Positions 1 through 5,252 of a stretch of 5,252 nt of DNA are shown here, one piece after another. The notes beneath the pieces were generated by a model. The model did no database searches and was not told the DNA's origin. It saw only the letters and a list, made by a program, of their open reading frames with translations. Source of the stretch: Candidatus Omnitrophota bacterium (GTDB lineage Bacteria; Omnitrophota; Gorgyraeia; JAHIPI01); assembly GCA_030616695.1 (NCBI GenBank), contig JAUWWU010000077.1:1-5252 (forward strand), read 5' to 3'. Made by a program: the position numbers and the translations under genes. The number at the start of each line of letters is the position of its first letter. Within the stretch, counting starts at the first letter, position 1.

Positions 1-52
1 CGCATGGTCGACATCCATGAGGTCATAGGTTCGAGTCCTATACCGCCCACCA
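1..52 (+). tRNA. tRNA-Val(GAC), 3' portion, cut by the window start
   Basis: The 3' part of a tRNA gene, with the acceptor 5' strand and D-arm lying outside the window. The anticodon stem is CATGG (3-7) paired with CCATG (15-19). The seven-base loop TCGACAT (8-14) gives anticodon GAC at 10-12, which reads the valine codon GUC. A five-base variable region AGGTC (20-24) follows, then a T-arm with stem ATAGG/CCTAT around loop TTCGAGT (25-41). The acceptor 3' strand ACCGCCC (42-48), discriminator A49 and an encoded CCA (50-52) complete it. The base 5' of the anticodon (position 33 in tRNA numbering) is C, not the nearly universal U. The valine identity rests on the anticodon alone, because the other half is not visible. 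Confidence 0.9.
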
Positions 53-81
53 ACTTAGCTTTAACAGATAAAATATACAAA

Positions 82-696
82 ATGAAAAAGGATCCTAGAT
101 CTAAAACGGTACTAAATCGGTTATATTATAAAGAAAAATTATCAATGCAGGATATAGCTTATAAACTCGGCGTTACGTTTCCGACGGTTACATATTGGAT
201 GAAAAAATATAATTTTCCTCGGCGTTCTAATAGTGATAGCACATATTACAAATTAAATCCAAAAGGCGATCCTTTTAATATTAAAAAACGGCTTAACAGA
301 AAAGAAAAAGACCTCCTGTTGGCTGGCCTAATGCTGTATTGGGCAGAAGGTAATAAATCAATAAGAGGTTCTATGCAGCTCGCGAACTTGGACCATAGAA
401 TGCTAAAATTATTTATAAGATTTTTGAGAAAAATATGTAGAGTAGACGAAGACAGATTAAGGTTATACGTGAGAGTATACAAGAAATTCAGTAGAGAAAA
501 AGCCAGGAAATATTGGGCAAGAAAGTTGAGGATGTCGCCAAAGAGAATATTTGTATATCCTCATACAGACAGAAGAAGTAAGGCACACAAACAATGGTCG
601 CAATATGGCATCGCAACATTGCAGTTACATAATTTAAAGCTTCGTAATTGGGTGGACAACGCGATAGAAAAACACTTGGCAGATCTAATTAGATAG
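82..696 (+). CDS. HTH protein with a single LAGLIDADG-like motif, function unknown
   Basis: A 204-residue protein of unassigned function. The reading frame continues upstream to position 4, but that stretch is the tRNA-Val gene, so the first ATG after the tRNA (82) is the sensible start. There is no Shine-Dalgarno sequence before it. Residues about 18-43 form a helix-turn-helix of the resolvase/Hin-like kind (LSMQDIAYKLGV, then TVTYWMKKY). A basic linker follows, and LAGLMLYWAEG at residues 80-90 resembles the LAGLIDADG helix of homing endonucleases and WhiA-like proteins, with acidic E89 and G90 at its end. The motif appears once, so a nuclease of this type would need to dimerise. The rest is basic and rich in R, K, Y and W. 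No signal peptide or membrane segment is seen. The gene is AT-rich (sampled 60-base lines 27-37% G+C against 48% in thrS), which hints at recent acquisition. It could be a solitary homing-type nuclease, a domesticated DNA-binding protein or a transcription factor. The coding call is firm; the function is not. Confidence 0.75.
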   Translation: MKKDPRSKTVLNRLYYKEKLSMQDIAYKLGVTFPTVTYWMKKYNFPRRSNSDSTYYKLNPKGDPFNIKKRLNRKEKDLLLAGLMLYWAEGNKSIRGSMQLANLDHRMLKLFIRFLRKICRVDEDRLRLYVRVYKKFSREKARKYWARKLRMSPKRIFVYPHTDRRSKAHKQWSQYGIATLQLHNLKLRNWVDNAIEKHLADLIR

Positions 697-703
697 AAAT
701 AAT
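676..703 (+). promoter_or_regulatory. Candidate sigma-70-type promoter for tRNA-Leu
   Basis: TTGGCA (676-681) matches the -35 consensus at five of six bases. It is separated by 16 bases from AATAAT (698-703), which matches the -10 consensus at five of six. The site overlaps the end of the HTH gene and lies just ahead of the tRNA-Leu at 709. The expected transcription start would fall at or within a base or two of the mature tRNA 5' end, which is closer than usual. Such matches occur by chance in AT-rich DNA, so this is tentative. If real, it could also drive thrS and the genes behind it. Confidence 0.3.
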
Positions 704-708
704 TAATT

Positions 709-796
709 GCCGGGATGCTGAAATTGGCATACAGTGCAGACTTAAAATCTGCTGGAGCTTAGCTCCGTGTGGGTTCGAATCCCACTCCCGGCACCA
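709..796 (+). tRNA. tRNA-Leu(UAA)
   Basis: A complete type II tRNA of 88 bases including an encoded CCA (794-796). The acceptor stem is GCCGGGA (709-715) with TCCCGGC (786-792) and discriminator A793. The anticodon stem GCAGA (736-740) pairs with TCTGC (748-752) around loop CTTAAAA, giving anticodon TAA at 743-745. A long variable arm is present, GGAGC and GCTCC around TTA (754-766), as expected for leucine tRNA. The T-arm is GTGGG/CCCAC around TTCGAAT (769-785). The D-loop carries the conserved GG at 726-727. It begins 12 bases after the HTH gene stop and ends 29 bases before thrS, so thrS may share its transcript. Confidence 0.97.
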
Positions 797-825
797 GAGT
801 TTACTAAGATTACAGGGGAAAACAC

Positions 826-2538
826 ATGGATCTCGAGAGACTGAGGCATAGTGCGTCGCATATAATGGCTGATGCCGTCAAACAGCTTTATCCGGGTGTG
901 AAACTAGGTATAGGCCCCGCCATAGAAGACGGCTTCTATTATGATTTTGAGAGGGACGAGCCCTTTGTGCCGGAAGACCTCGCCAGGATAGAGGAAAAGA
1001 TGCGCCAGATCGCCTCCAAAAATGACAGCTTTACGCAGGAGATGATCAAAAAAGAGGAAGCGACCAGGCTCTTTGAGAAGGCCGGCGAGAAATACAAAGT
1101 GGAGCTCATAAAAGAGCTCGAGGCGGAGGAGGTCTCTGTCTATCGGCACGGAGATTTTGTTGATTTCTGTAGGGGACCGCACGTGAAATCCACGGGCGAG
1201 GTAAAAAGCTTCAAACTCCTTTCGATAGCAGGCGCTTACTGGCGCGGCAATGAAAATAACCCCATGCTCCAGCGGATCTACGGCACTGCCTTTGAAACAA
1301 AAAAGGAATTGGACGAATATTTAAAACTGGTAGAAGAGTCAAAAAAGAGGGACCACCGCAAGCTTGGCAAGGCACTCAAGCTCTTTACCATACAGGACAA
1401 TATCGGCGCCGGCCTGGTCTTATATTACCCCAAAGGCGCGATGCTGAAGGCCATAATAGAGGATTTTATAAAAGGAGAGCATCTTAAGCGCGGCTACGAA
1501 CTTGTGAGGACTCCGCATATCCTGAAAAGCGACATATGGATCCAATCGGGGCATTATGAATATTATAAAGAGAATATGTATATATTTAAAATCGAGGGCA
1601 AGGAATTCGCGATCAAGCCGATGAACTGCCCGGGCCATATGCTGACATATAAGTCAAGCGTCAGAAGTTACAGGGAATTGCCCATCCGATATTTCGAACT
1701 CGGCGATGTATACAGGCATGAGAAATCAGGCGTTTTGCACGGCCTCTTGAGAGTAAGGGGCTTCACTCAGGACGATGCCCACATATTCTGCCTGAGGGAA
1801 CAGGCGGAAGACGAGATAATAAAAGTGATAGATTTCGTGAAAGATACTATGGATGTATTCGGATTTAAGGATTTCGGCGTGGAGATAAGCACCCGCCCGC
1901 CTAAATTTATCGGTAAACCTGAGGACTGGAAAGAGGCCGAGAGCGCTTTGGTGAATTCGTTAAAAAGGAAAAAATTGAAATTCAGCATAAATGAGGGCGA
2001 AGGCGCTTTTTACGGGCCCAAGATTGATATAAAGATAAAGGACGCCTTGAAGCGGCCGTGGCAGTGTGCCACCATACAGTGTGATTTTGTCCTTCCGGAA
2101 CGCTTTGACCTGACATATATAGGAAAAGACGGCAAGGAGCACAGGCCCATAATGCTTCACAGGGTTATACTAGGTAGTATAGAGCGCTTCATAGGCACGC
2201 TGATAGAGCATTATGCCGGTGAATTCCCGCTGTGGCTCTCGCCGGTTCAGGTCGCGGTTATTCCGATATCGAAAAACCAGAACAGCTATGCGGAAGCGAT
2301 CAAAGAAAAGTGTTTGGAAAACGGCCTAAGGGCGGGGCTTAATAAGCGGGACGAAAAGATGCAGAAAAAGATCAGGGAAGCGGAGATGGAGAAGACGCCT
2401 TATATGCTTATAGTCGGCGGGAAAGAGGAAAAATCAGGCACTGTCTCTGTCAGGTCCAAGAAAAAAGGAGACCTCGGCAGCATAAAGATAGAGGCCTTTC
2501 TGAAACAGGCGAAAGAAGAAATCGAAAAAAAGCAATGA
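826..2538 (+). CDS. thrS: Threonyl-tRNA synthetase lacking the N-terminal TGS domain
   Basis: A cytoplasmic class II synthetase that attaches threonine to tRNA-Thr and edits mischarged serine. It has 570 residues against about 640 in the E. coli enzyme; the missing part is the N-terminal TGS domain. The ATG at 826 is preceded by AGGGGAA (814-820), and an in-frame stop at 805-807 rules out a longer protein. The editing domain opens at once with the HxxxH pair H8/H12 and includes C115 and H119 in the DFCRGPHV motif. The catalytic core (about 180-460) has the three zinc ligands C268, H319 and H445, spaced 51 and 126 residues apart exactly as in the E. coli enzyme (C334, H385, H511). The motif 2 arginine is R297 and motif 3 lies in GSIERF just after H445. 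The anticodon-binding domain fills about 470-565. All catalytic and editing residues are present, so the enzyme should be active. It heads the cluster with infC, rpmI and rplT. Confidence 0.97.
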   Translation: MDLERLRHSASHIMADAVKQLYPGVKLGIGPAIEDGFYYDFERDEPFVPEDLARIEEKMRQIASKNDSFTQEMIKKEEATRLFEKAGEKYKVELIKELEAEEVSVYRHGDFVDFCRGPHVKSTGEVKSFKLLSIAGAYWRGNENNPMLQRIYGTAFETKKELDEYLKLVEESKKRDHRKLGKALKLFTIQDNIGAGLVLYYPKGAMLKAIIEDFIKGEHLKRGYELVRTPHILKSDIWIQSGHYEYYKENMYIFKIEGKEFAIKPMNCPGHMLTYKSSVRSYRELPIRYFELGDVYRHEKSGVLHGLLRVRGFTQDDAHIFCLREQAEDEIIKVIDFVKDTMDVFGFKDFGVEISTRPPKFIGKPEDWKEAESALVNSLKRKKLKFSINEGEGAFYGPKIDIKIKDALKRPWQCATIQCDFVLPERFDLTYIGKDGKEHRPIMLHRVILGSIERFIGTLIEHYAGEFPLWLSPVQVAVIPISKNQNSYAEAIKEKCLENGLRAGLNKRDEKMQKKIREAEMEKTPYMLIVGGKEEKSGTVSVRSKKKGDLGSIKIEAFLKQAKEEIEKKQ

Positions 2539-2551
2539 ATTTGAACGAAAC

Positions 2552-2569
2552 AGGGGGGTGGTCCTTATT
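2552..2569 (+). promoter_or_regulatory. infC ribosome binding site and AUU start codon
   Basis: AGGGGGGTGG at 2552-2561 is a purine-rich Shine-Dalgarno-like stretch, and ATT at 2567-2569 lies eight bases after its G-run. The in-frame GTG at 2558 sits inside that stretch, so it has no room for its own ribosome binding site. AUU is the known start of infC in E. coli and some other bacteria. IF3 rejects this start during initiation, which lets the protein limit its own synthesis. That autoregulation is inferred here from the start codon. Confidence 0.75.
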
Positions 2570-3073
2570 CGAATCAGAATCAGAGCCAATGAGAGGATTC
2601 GCGCAAGAGAAATAAGAATAATAGGTGAGGACGGCGAGCAGATAGGAGTGGTTTCCGCCGACAAGGGATTAAAGTTGGCGAAGGAAAAGAACCTTGACCT
2701 TGTAGAAGTCGCCCCGAACGCAAGCCCGCCGGTATGCCGTATAATGGATTTCTCGAAATATAAATACGAACAGGAAAAGAAAGAGCGCCTGGCGCGAAAG
2801 AAACAGCGGATAGTCCACATTAAAGAGATAAAACTGAAACCCAATATAGAGGAACACGATTATCAGACCAAACTTCGCAATCTCAAGCGGTTTCTTGACA
2901 GGGGCGATAAGACAAAGATAACCCTGATGTTCCGGGGCAGGGAAATGGCACACGTGGATATCGGCAAGAATCTGATGAACAGGCTCATGAAAGACCTTAG
3001 CGGAGTCGCGCAGGTGGAGAGGTCGCCCCTTCTCGAGGGCAGGTTCATGGTCATGATAATGACGCCGAAATAA
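2567..3073 (+). CDS. infC: Translation initiation factor IF3
   Basis: IF3 binds the 30S ribosomal subunit, keeps it apart from 50S and checks the start codon and initiator tRNA. From the ATT at 2567 the protein has 168 residues; from the GTG at 2558 it would have 171. The ATT is preferred because of Shine-Dalgarno spacing and because it places the N-terminus close to the usual ANERIRARE-type beginning. The N-domain carries PPVCRIMD starting at residue 54. The lysine-rich linker follows at about 65-85. The C-domain carries KEIKLKP and the FRGREMAH signature at 122-129. It ends with MVMIMTPK, as IF3 proteins usually do. The start is 28 bases after the thrS stop and the end is 12 bases before rpmI, consistent with one operon. 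The extreme N-terminus (RIRIRANERIRAR) is unusually arginine-rich. Confidence 0.95.
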   Translation: MRIRIRANERIRAREIRIIGEDGEQIGVVSADKGLKLAKEKNLDLVEVAPNASPPVCRIMDFSKYKYEQEKKERLARKKQRIVHIKEIKLKPNIEEHDYQTKLRNLKRFLDRGDKTKITLMFRGREMAHVDIGKNLMNRLMKDLSGVAQVERSPLLEGRFMVMIMTPK

Positions 3074-3085
3074 AAAGGAGAAAAA

Positions 3086-3283
3086 ATGCCGAAACTTAAG
3101 ACAAGAAAAGCCGTGGCCAAGAGGTTCAGGCTTACAAAGAAGGGAAAGATCAAAAGGTCAAAAGCGGGCAAAGCCCACATATTGACGAAGAAGGCAAGAA
3201 GCAGAAAGAGACACCTTAGAAAGAGCACGCTTGTCTCAAAATCATTTCTGAGAAAAGTTAAAATGCAGTTGCCCTACGGGTAG
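3086..3283 (+). CDS. rpmI: 50S ribosomal protein L35 (bL35)
   Basis: A 65-residue, strongly basic protein of the large ribosomal subunit and of the usual length for the family. It begins [14 protein letters not shown], contains the [20 protein letters not shown] segment and ends with STLVSKS and QLPYG, all typical of L35. A strong ribosome binding site, AAGGAG at 3075-3080, lies five bases before the ATG. It sits between infC and rplT, its standard place. In E. coli this gene is translationally repressed by L20. I cannot identify the corresponding L20 site here, although the spacer after this gene is structured. Confidence 0.97.
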   Translation: MPKLKTRKAVAKRFRLTKKGKIKRSKAGKAHILTKKARSRKRHLRKSTLVSKSFLRKVKMQLPYG

Positions 3284-3361
3284 ATGGTTTGCCGGTTTAC
3301 CAGTTTTCCGGTTAACCGGTCAACTGGCTAACTATTAGGTGACAATCGTAAAGGAGATAAA
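3284..3361 (+). other. Structured rpmI-rplT spacer
   Basis: This 78-base gap between two co-transcribed ribosomal protein genes holds an octamer-like repeat (3289-3336), an inverted repeat CCAGTT...AACTGG (3300-3327) with the perfect palindrome CCGGTTAACCGG at its centre (3308-3319), and the rplT ribosome binding site AAGGAG (3351-3356), five bases before the ATG. The hairpin has no following T-run, so it does not look like an intrinsic terminator. Confidence 0.7.
3289..3336 (+). repeat. Degenerate 8-bp tandem repeat, consensus near TAACCGGT
   Basis: The sequence divides into successive octamers TTGCCGGT, TTACCAGT, TTTCCGGT, TAACCGGT, CAACTGGC and TAACTATT, in steady 8-base phase from 3289. 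The octamer overlapping the rpmI stop (TAGATGGT, 3281-3288) may be a further decayed copy. The core ACCGGT is its own reverse complement, so the array also folds: CCAGTT (3300-3305) pairs with AACTGG (3322-3327) and CCGG with CCGG across a TTAA turn, with a 2x2 mismatch between the two stems. Copies at the ends are the most diverged. It may be a decaying microsatellite-like insertion or a selected RNA structure; the sequence alone does not decide. Confidence 0.6.
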
Positions 3362-3727
3362 ATGGCACGAGTAAAACACGCACCGGCTTCCAGAAGAAAA
3401 AGAAAAAAGATATTAAAGATGGCCAAAGGGCAATACGGCGCCAGGAGCAGGCTTTATCGGACGGCGAAAGAGTCTGTCGCCAGGGCCCTGGCGTATAGCT
3501 ATAGAGACAGAAGGGCCAAAAAGAGGGAATTCAGGGCCCTTTGGATAACGAGAATCAATGCCGCCTGCAGGGAATCAGCCATGTCTTATAGCAGATTTAT
3601 AAACGGCCTGAAAAAGGCAAAGGTGGCTATAGACAGAAAGGCCCTGGCCGATATCGCGGTCCGCGATAAGGCCGGGTTCGGCAAATTGGTCGAGGTCTCT
3701 AAAAATGCTCTGGAGAAGAAGAAATGA
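3362..3727 (+). CDS. rplT: 50S ribosomal protein L20 (bL20)
   Basis: A 121-residue basic protein that binds 23S rRNA early in large-subunit assembly, slightly longer than the 118 residues of E. coli. It starts [19 protein letters not shown], continues with [19 protein letters not shown] and the [21 protein letters not shown] segment, and has the conserved [11 protein letters not shown] and RKALADIAV motifs in its globular C-terminal half. The ribosome binding site AAGGAG (3351-3356) lies five bases upstream of the ATG. L20 is a known translational autoregulator of infC-rpmI-rplT operons in E. coli and B. subtilis, so a role here is plausible but not shown. Its stop codon overlaps the start of the potassium transporter gene. 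Confidence 0.97.
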   Translation: MARVKHAPASRRKRKKILKMAKGQYGARSRLYRTAKESVARALAYSYRDRRAKKREFRALWITRINAACRESAMSYSRFINGLKKAKVAIDRKALADIAVRDKAGFGKLVEVSKNALEKKK

Positions 3728-5073
3728 AGCTGAAGCCGCCCCAGGTGGTGGTATTAAGTTTCCTTATAACAATCGTCATAGGCGTTATACTTTTGAGCCT
3801 GCCTGTCGCCGGCGGGACTGAGGATCGCATAAGCCTGATTGACAGGGTATTTACCGCGACAAGCGCTACGTGTGTGACCGGCCTTATAGTGCGCGATACC
3901 CCCAATGACTGGAGCCCTTTCGGCCAGGCGGTGATATTCATCCTGTTCCAGGCGGGCGGGTTGGGCATAATGACGTTGTCCACGTTCTTTGCCGTGCTTT
4001 TAGGAAGGAAGTTTACCTTAAGCCAGAACGTGGCGATACATAGCGCGCTTGACCATAACAGGGTTTACGGCGCAAAGAAGCTCATAAAATATATAGTTGG
4101 GCTTACAGTATTTGTGGAATTGGCCGGCGCGTTGCTTTTATTTTTGAGGTGGAACCACACCCAGAGCTGGCCGCTTAAGGAAAAGATAATAAAATCCGTA
4201 TTTCACTCGGTCTCGGCTTTTTGCAACGCGGGCTTTTCGCTTTTTTCCGACAGTTTCATGGGTTTTGGAGGGGACATTTATATAAATATCATCATGGTCT
4301 CCCTTATTTTCATCGGAGGGATAGGGTTTATTGTGATCCTGGATCTATTGAAAGGCATATTCTCCGTCAGCGGATACAAAAAATCCAGATTATCCCTTCA
4401 GTCCAAGATAGTCCTGATCACATCCCTGGTTTTGATAATCATAGGGACGGTATCTATACTGGCCATCGAAAACAATAATATCCTGGAAGGGATGCCGCTT
4501 AAAAATAAATTGCTCGGCTCGGCCTTTCAGGCGGTAACGTCAAGGACGGCCGGGTTTAATACCTTGCCTATATCCGGATTCGCCCCTCCGACACTCATGG
4601 TTTTATTGTTTCTTATGTTCATAGGCGCCTCTCCGGGCTCCACGGGCGGCGGGATAAAGACCTGCACCTTTGCGATTGTGATGGCTACCGTATTTACTAT
4701 GAGCAAGAACAGGGACAGGGTTTTTATATTCGGGAGGACCATACCGCGGGGTGTCGTGAGAAGGGCGATTTTGATATTTATCATGGCGCTCGCGTGGATA
4801 TTCGTGGCGACGTTTATTTTTGCCATGGTCGAAAAGGCCAATCTCGGGGGTGATAGTATAATAATGAAGTCGCTTTTTGAGGTCACTTCCGCTTTTGGGA
4901 CTGTGGGGCTTACCACGGGCATAACGCCGCATCTTTCGGCGATAGGAAAGATACTGATAATAATAACGATGTTTGCCGGAAGGGTGGGGCCGCTTACGCT
5001 GGCGCTCGCAGTCGCCATAAAAGAGGAGAAGGTCGATTACACATACCCCGAAGAAAGGGTTATGGTCGGGTAA
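3724..5073 (+). CDS. Trk/Ktr potassium uptake, membrane translocating subunit (TrkH/KtrB family)
   Basis: A 449-residue integral membrane protein, the usual size for KtrB, forming the potassium or sodium-coupled potassium pathway across the inner membrane. It shows the family's four pseudo-repeats, each with a pore segment and a selectivity-filter glycine: TCVTGL (49-54, G53), CNAGF (167-171, G170), RTAGF (274-278, G277) and FGTVGLT (391-397, G392 and G395). The gating loop of the third repeat is [13 protein letters not shown] (301-313). Hydrophobic helices are evident near residues 8-27, 66-95, 120-142, 184-212, 229-248, 289-300, 346-370 and 408-434. The ATG overlaps the rplT stop as ATGA, with GGAG at 3712-3715 as ribosome binding site. 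The next gene is the RCK-domain partner that normally gates this subunit. The size and fourfold layout favour KtrB over the longer classical TrkH, but naming in this family is loose, so I give no symbol. Confidence 0.95.
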   Translation: MKLKPPQVVVLSFLITIVIGVILLSLPVAGGTEDRISLIDRVFTATSATCVTGLIVRDTPNDWSPFGQAVIFILFQAGGLGIMTLSTFFAVLLGRKFTLSQNVAIHSALDHNRVYGAKKLIKYIVGLTVFVELAGALLLFLRWNHTQSWPLKEKIIKSVFHSVSAFCNAGFSLFSDSFMGFGGDIYINIIMVSLIFIGGIGFIVILDLLKGIFSVSGYKKSRLSLQSKIVLITSLVLIIIGTVSILAIENNNILEGMPLKNKLLGSAFQAVTSRTAGFNTLPISGFAPPTLMVLLFLMFIGASPGSTGGGIKTCTFAIVMATVFTMSKNRDRVFIFGRTIPRGVVRRAILIFIMALAWIFVATFIFAMVEKANLGGDSIIMKSLFEVTSAFGTVGLTTGITPHLSAIGKILIIITMFAGRVGPLTLALAVAIKEEKVDYTYPEERVMVG

Positions 5074-5077
5074 AACT

Positions 5078-5123
5078 AGGGATAAAAAATGAGATCCCTC
5101 GTCCCTAAACTTCGGGACTCGGG
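5078..5123 (+). promoter_or_regulatory. Alternative hairpins in the spacer before the RCK subunit gene
   Basis: Two stem-loops compete for the same bases. One pairs AGGGAT (5078-5083) with ATCCCT (5094-5099). The other pairs CCC (5096-5098) and GTCCC (5101-5105) with GGGAC (5114-5118) and GGG (5121-5123), leaving a symmetrical 2x2 internal loop and an eight-base terminal loop. The second ends immediately before the ribosome binding site TAGGAGG (5124-5130). No T-run follows, so a terminator is unlikely. It could tune translation of the downstream gene, stabilise the mRNA end or be a dispersed palindromic repeat. Confidence 0.45.
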
Positions 5124-5135
5124 TAGGAGGAAACC

Positions 5136-5252
5136 ATGAGACAGTTTGCCGTTATCGGATTGGGGAGGTTCGGCTCAAGCGTCGCCAGGACACTCAGCGA
5201 AAAAGGAAAAGAGGTCCTCGGCGTAGACAGCAGGGAGCAGGTCGTGCAGGAG
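5136..5252 (+). CDS. Trk/Ktr potassium uptake, RCK-domain regulatory subunit, 5' portion cut by the window end
   Basis: The first 39 codons of a cytoplasmic nucleotide-binding subunit that assembles as a ring on the TrkH/KtrB membrane subunit and controls its opening in response to ATP/ADP or NAD(H). The visible part is the start of a Rossmann fold: strand FAVIGLG, the glycine motif G8-x-G10-x-x-G13, a helix, then strand VLGVD with acidic D31 placed to bind the nucleotide ribose. The absence of any N-terminal extension and the FAVIGLGRFG opening are most like KtrA. A strong ribosome binding site, TAGGAGG (5124-5130), lies five bases before the ATG. It starts 62 bases after the membrane subunit gene, so both should be made together. 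Whether it has one RCK unit (KtrA) or two (TrkA) cannot be seen. Confidence 0.9.
   Translation, partial: MRQFAVIGLGRFGSSVARTLSEKGKEVLGVDSREQVVQE

Noticed and set aside
4..81. Upstream extension of the HTH gene from ATG at 4
   Set aside because: This stretch is the tRNA-Val 3' half, including its T-arm and CCA, so the reading frame there is accidental.
97..688. Direct repeat AGATCTAA at 97-104 and 681-688, possible target-site duplication around the HTH gene
   Set aside because: Both copies lie inside the coding sequence, are only eight bases long and AT-rich, and do not flank the whole gene. Chance is the better explanation.
709..796. tRNA-Leu 3' end as an attachment site for an integrated element
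   Set aside because: No second copy of the tRNA 3' end and no integrase gene are visible in the window.
2434..2844. Open frame of 136 codons on the - strand over thrS/infC
   Set aside because: It runs antisense across two well-identified conserved genes and resembles no family. It is a shadow frame.
3300..3336. Intrinsic terminator between rpmI and rplT
   Set aside because: The hairpin lacks a trailing T-run, and rplT follows with its own ribosome binding site in the same conserved operon.
4221..4478. Open frame of 85 codons on the + strand inside the potassium transporter gene
   Set aside because: It is out of frame within a continuous, fully conserved membrane protein gene, so it is a shadow.
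4527..5018. Open frame of 163 codons on the - strand inside the potassium transporter gene
   Set aside because: It is opposite the conserved filter-3 and filter-4 region. Its composition follows from the sense codons, and it has no independent ribosome binding site or recognisable motif.

Overview
This window is bacterial chromosomal DNA built around the conserved translation cluster thrS-infC-rpmI-rplT. Two tRNA genes and a small DNA-binding-type gene lie upstream, and the start of a Trk/Ktr potassium-uptake locus lies downstream. All genes are on the + strand. Codon use (many ATA Ile and AGG/AGA Arg codons), a threonyl-tRNA synthetase without its TGS domain, and a potassium channel gene where pheS is often found suggest an uncultured or poorly sampled lineage. 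The Omnitrophota-like candidate phyla are my best guess, but that is an impression from style and not a demonstrated assignment.

Left part (1-825): the 3' part of a tRNA-Val(GAC) gene ends with an encoded CCA at 52. A 204-codon, AT-rich gene (82-696) follows. It encodes a helix-turn-helix segment joined to a domain with a single LAGLIDADG-like motif, and it fills nearly all the space between the tRNA-Val and a complete tRNA-Leu(UAA) at 709-796. Its base composition, lack of a Shine-Dalgarno sequence and position between tRNA genes mark it as the likeliest acquired gene here.

Middle part (826-3727): thrS, infC, rpmI and rplT encode threonyl-tRNA synthetase, initiation factor IF3 and ribosomal proteins L35 and L20. 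infC most probably starts at an AUU codon (2567), the rare start that IF3 itself discriminates against and that supports its autoregulation. The rpmI-rplT spacer holds a degenerate 8-bp tandem repeat that also forms a hairpin.

Right part (3724-5252): a trkH/ktrB-type potassium translocating subunit overlaps the rplT stop by four bases (ATGA). It is followed by a short spacer with alternative hairpins, and then the first 39 codons of the matching RCK-domain regulatory subunit (trkA/ktrA), cut by the window end. The two potassium genes should form one membrane complex, and the ATGA overlap suggests they are translated from the same transcript as the ribosomal protein genes.

Most of the window is ordinary housekeeping sequence. 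I see no clear new multi-gene system. The points worth a second look are the orphan HTH/LAGLIDADG-like gene, the infC start, the TGS-less ThrRS behind a tRNA gene, the octamer repeat, and the potassium locus coupled to rplT.
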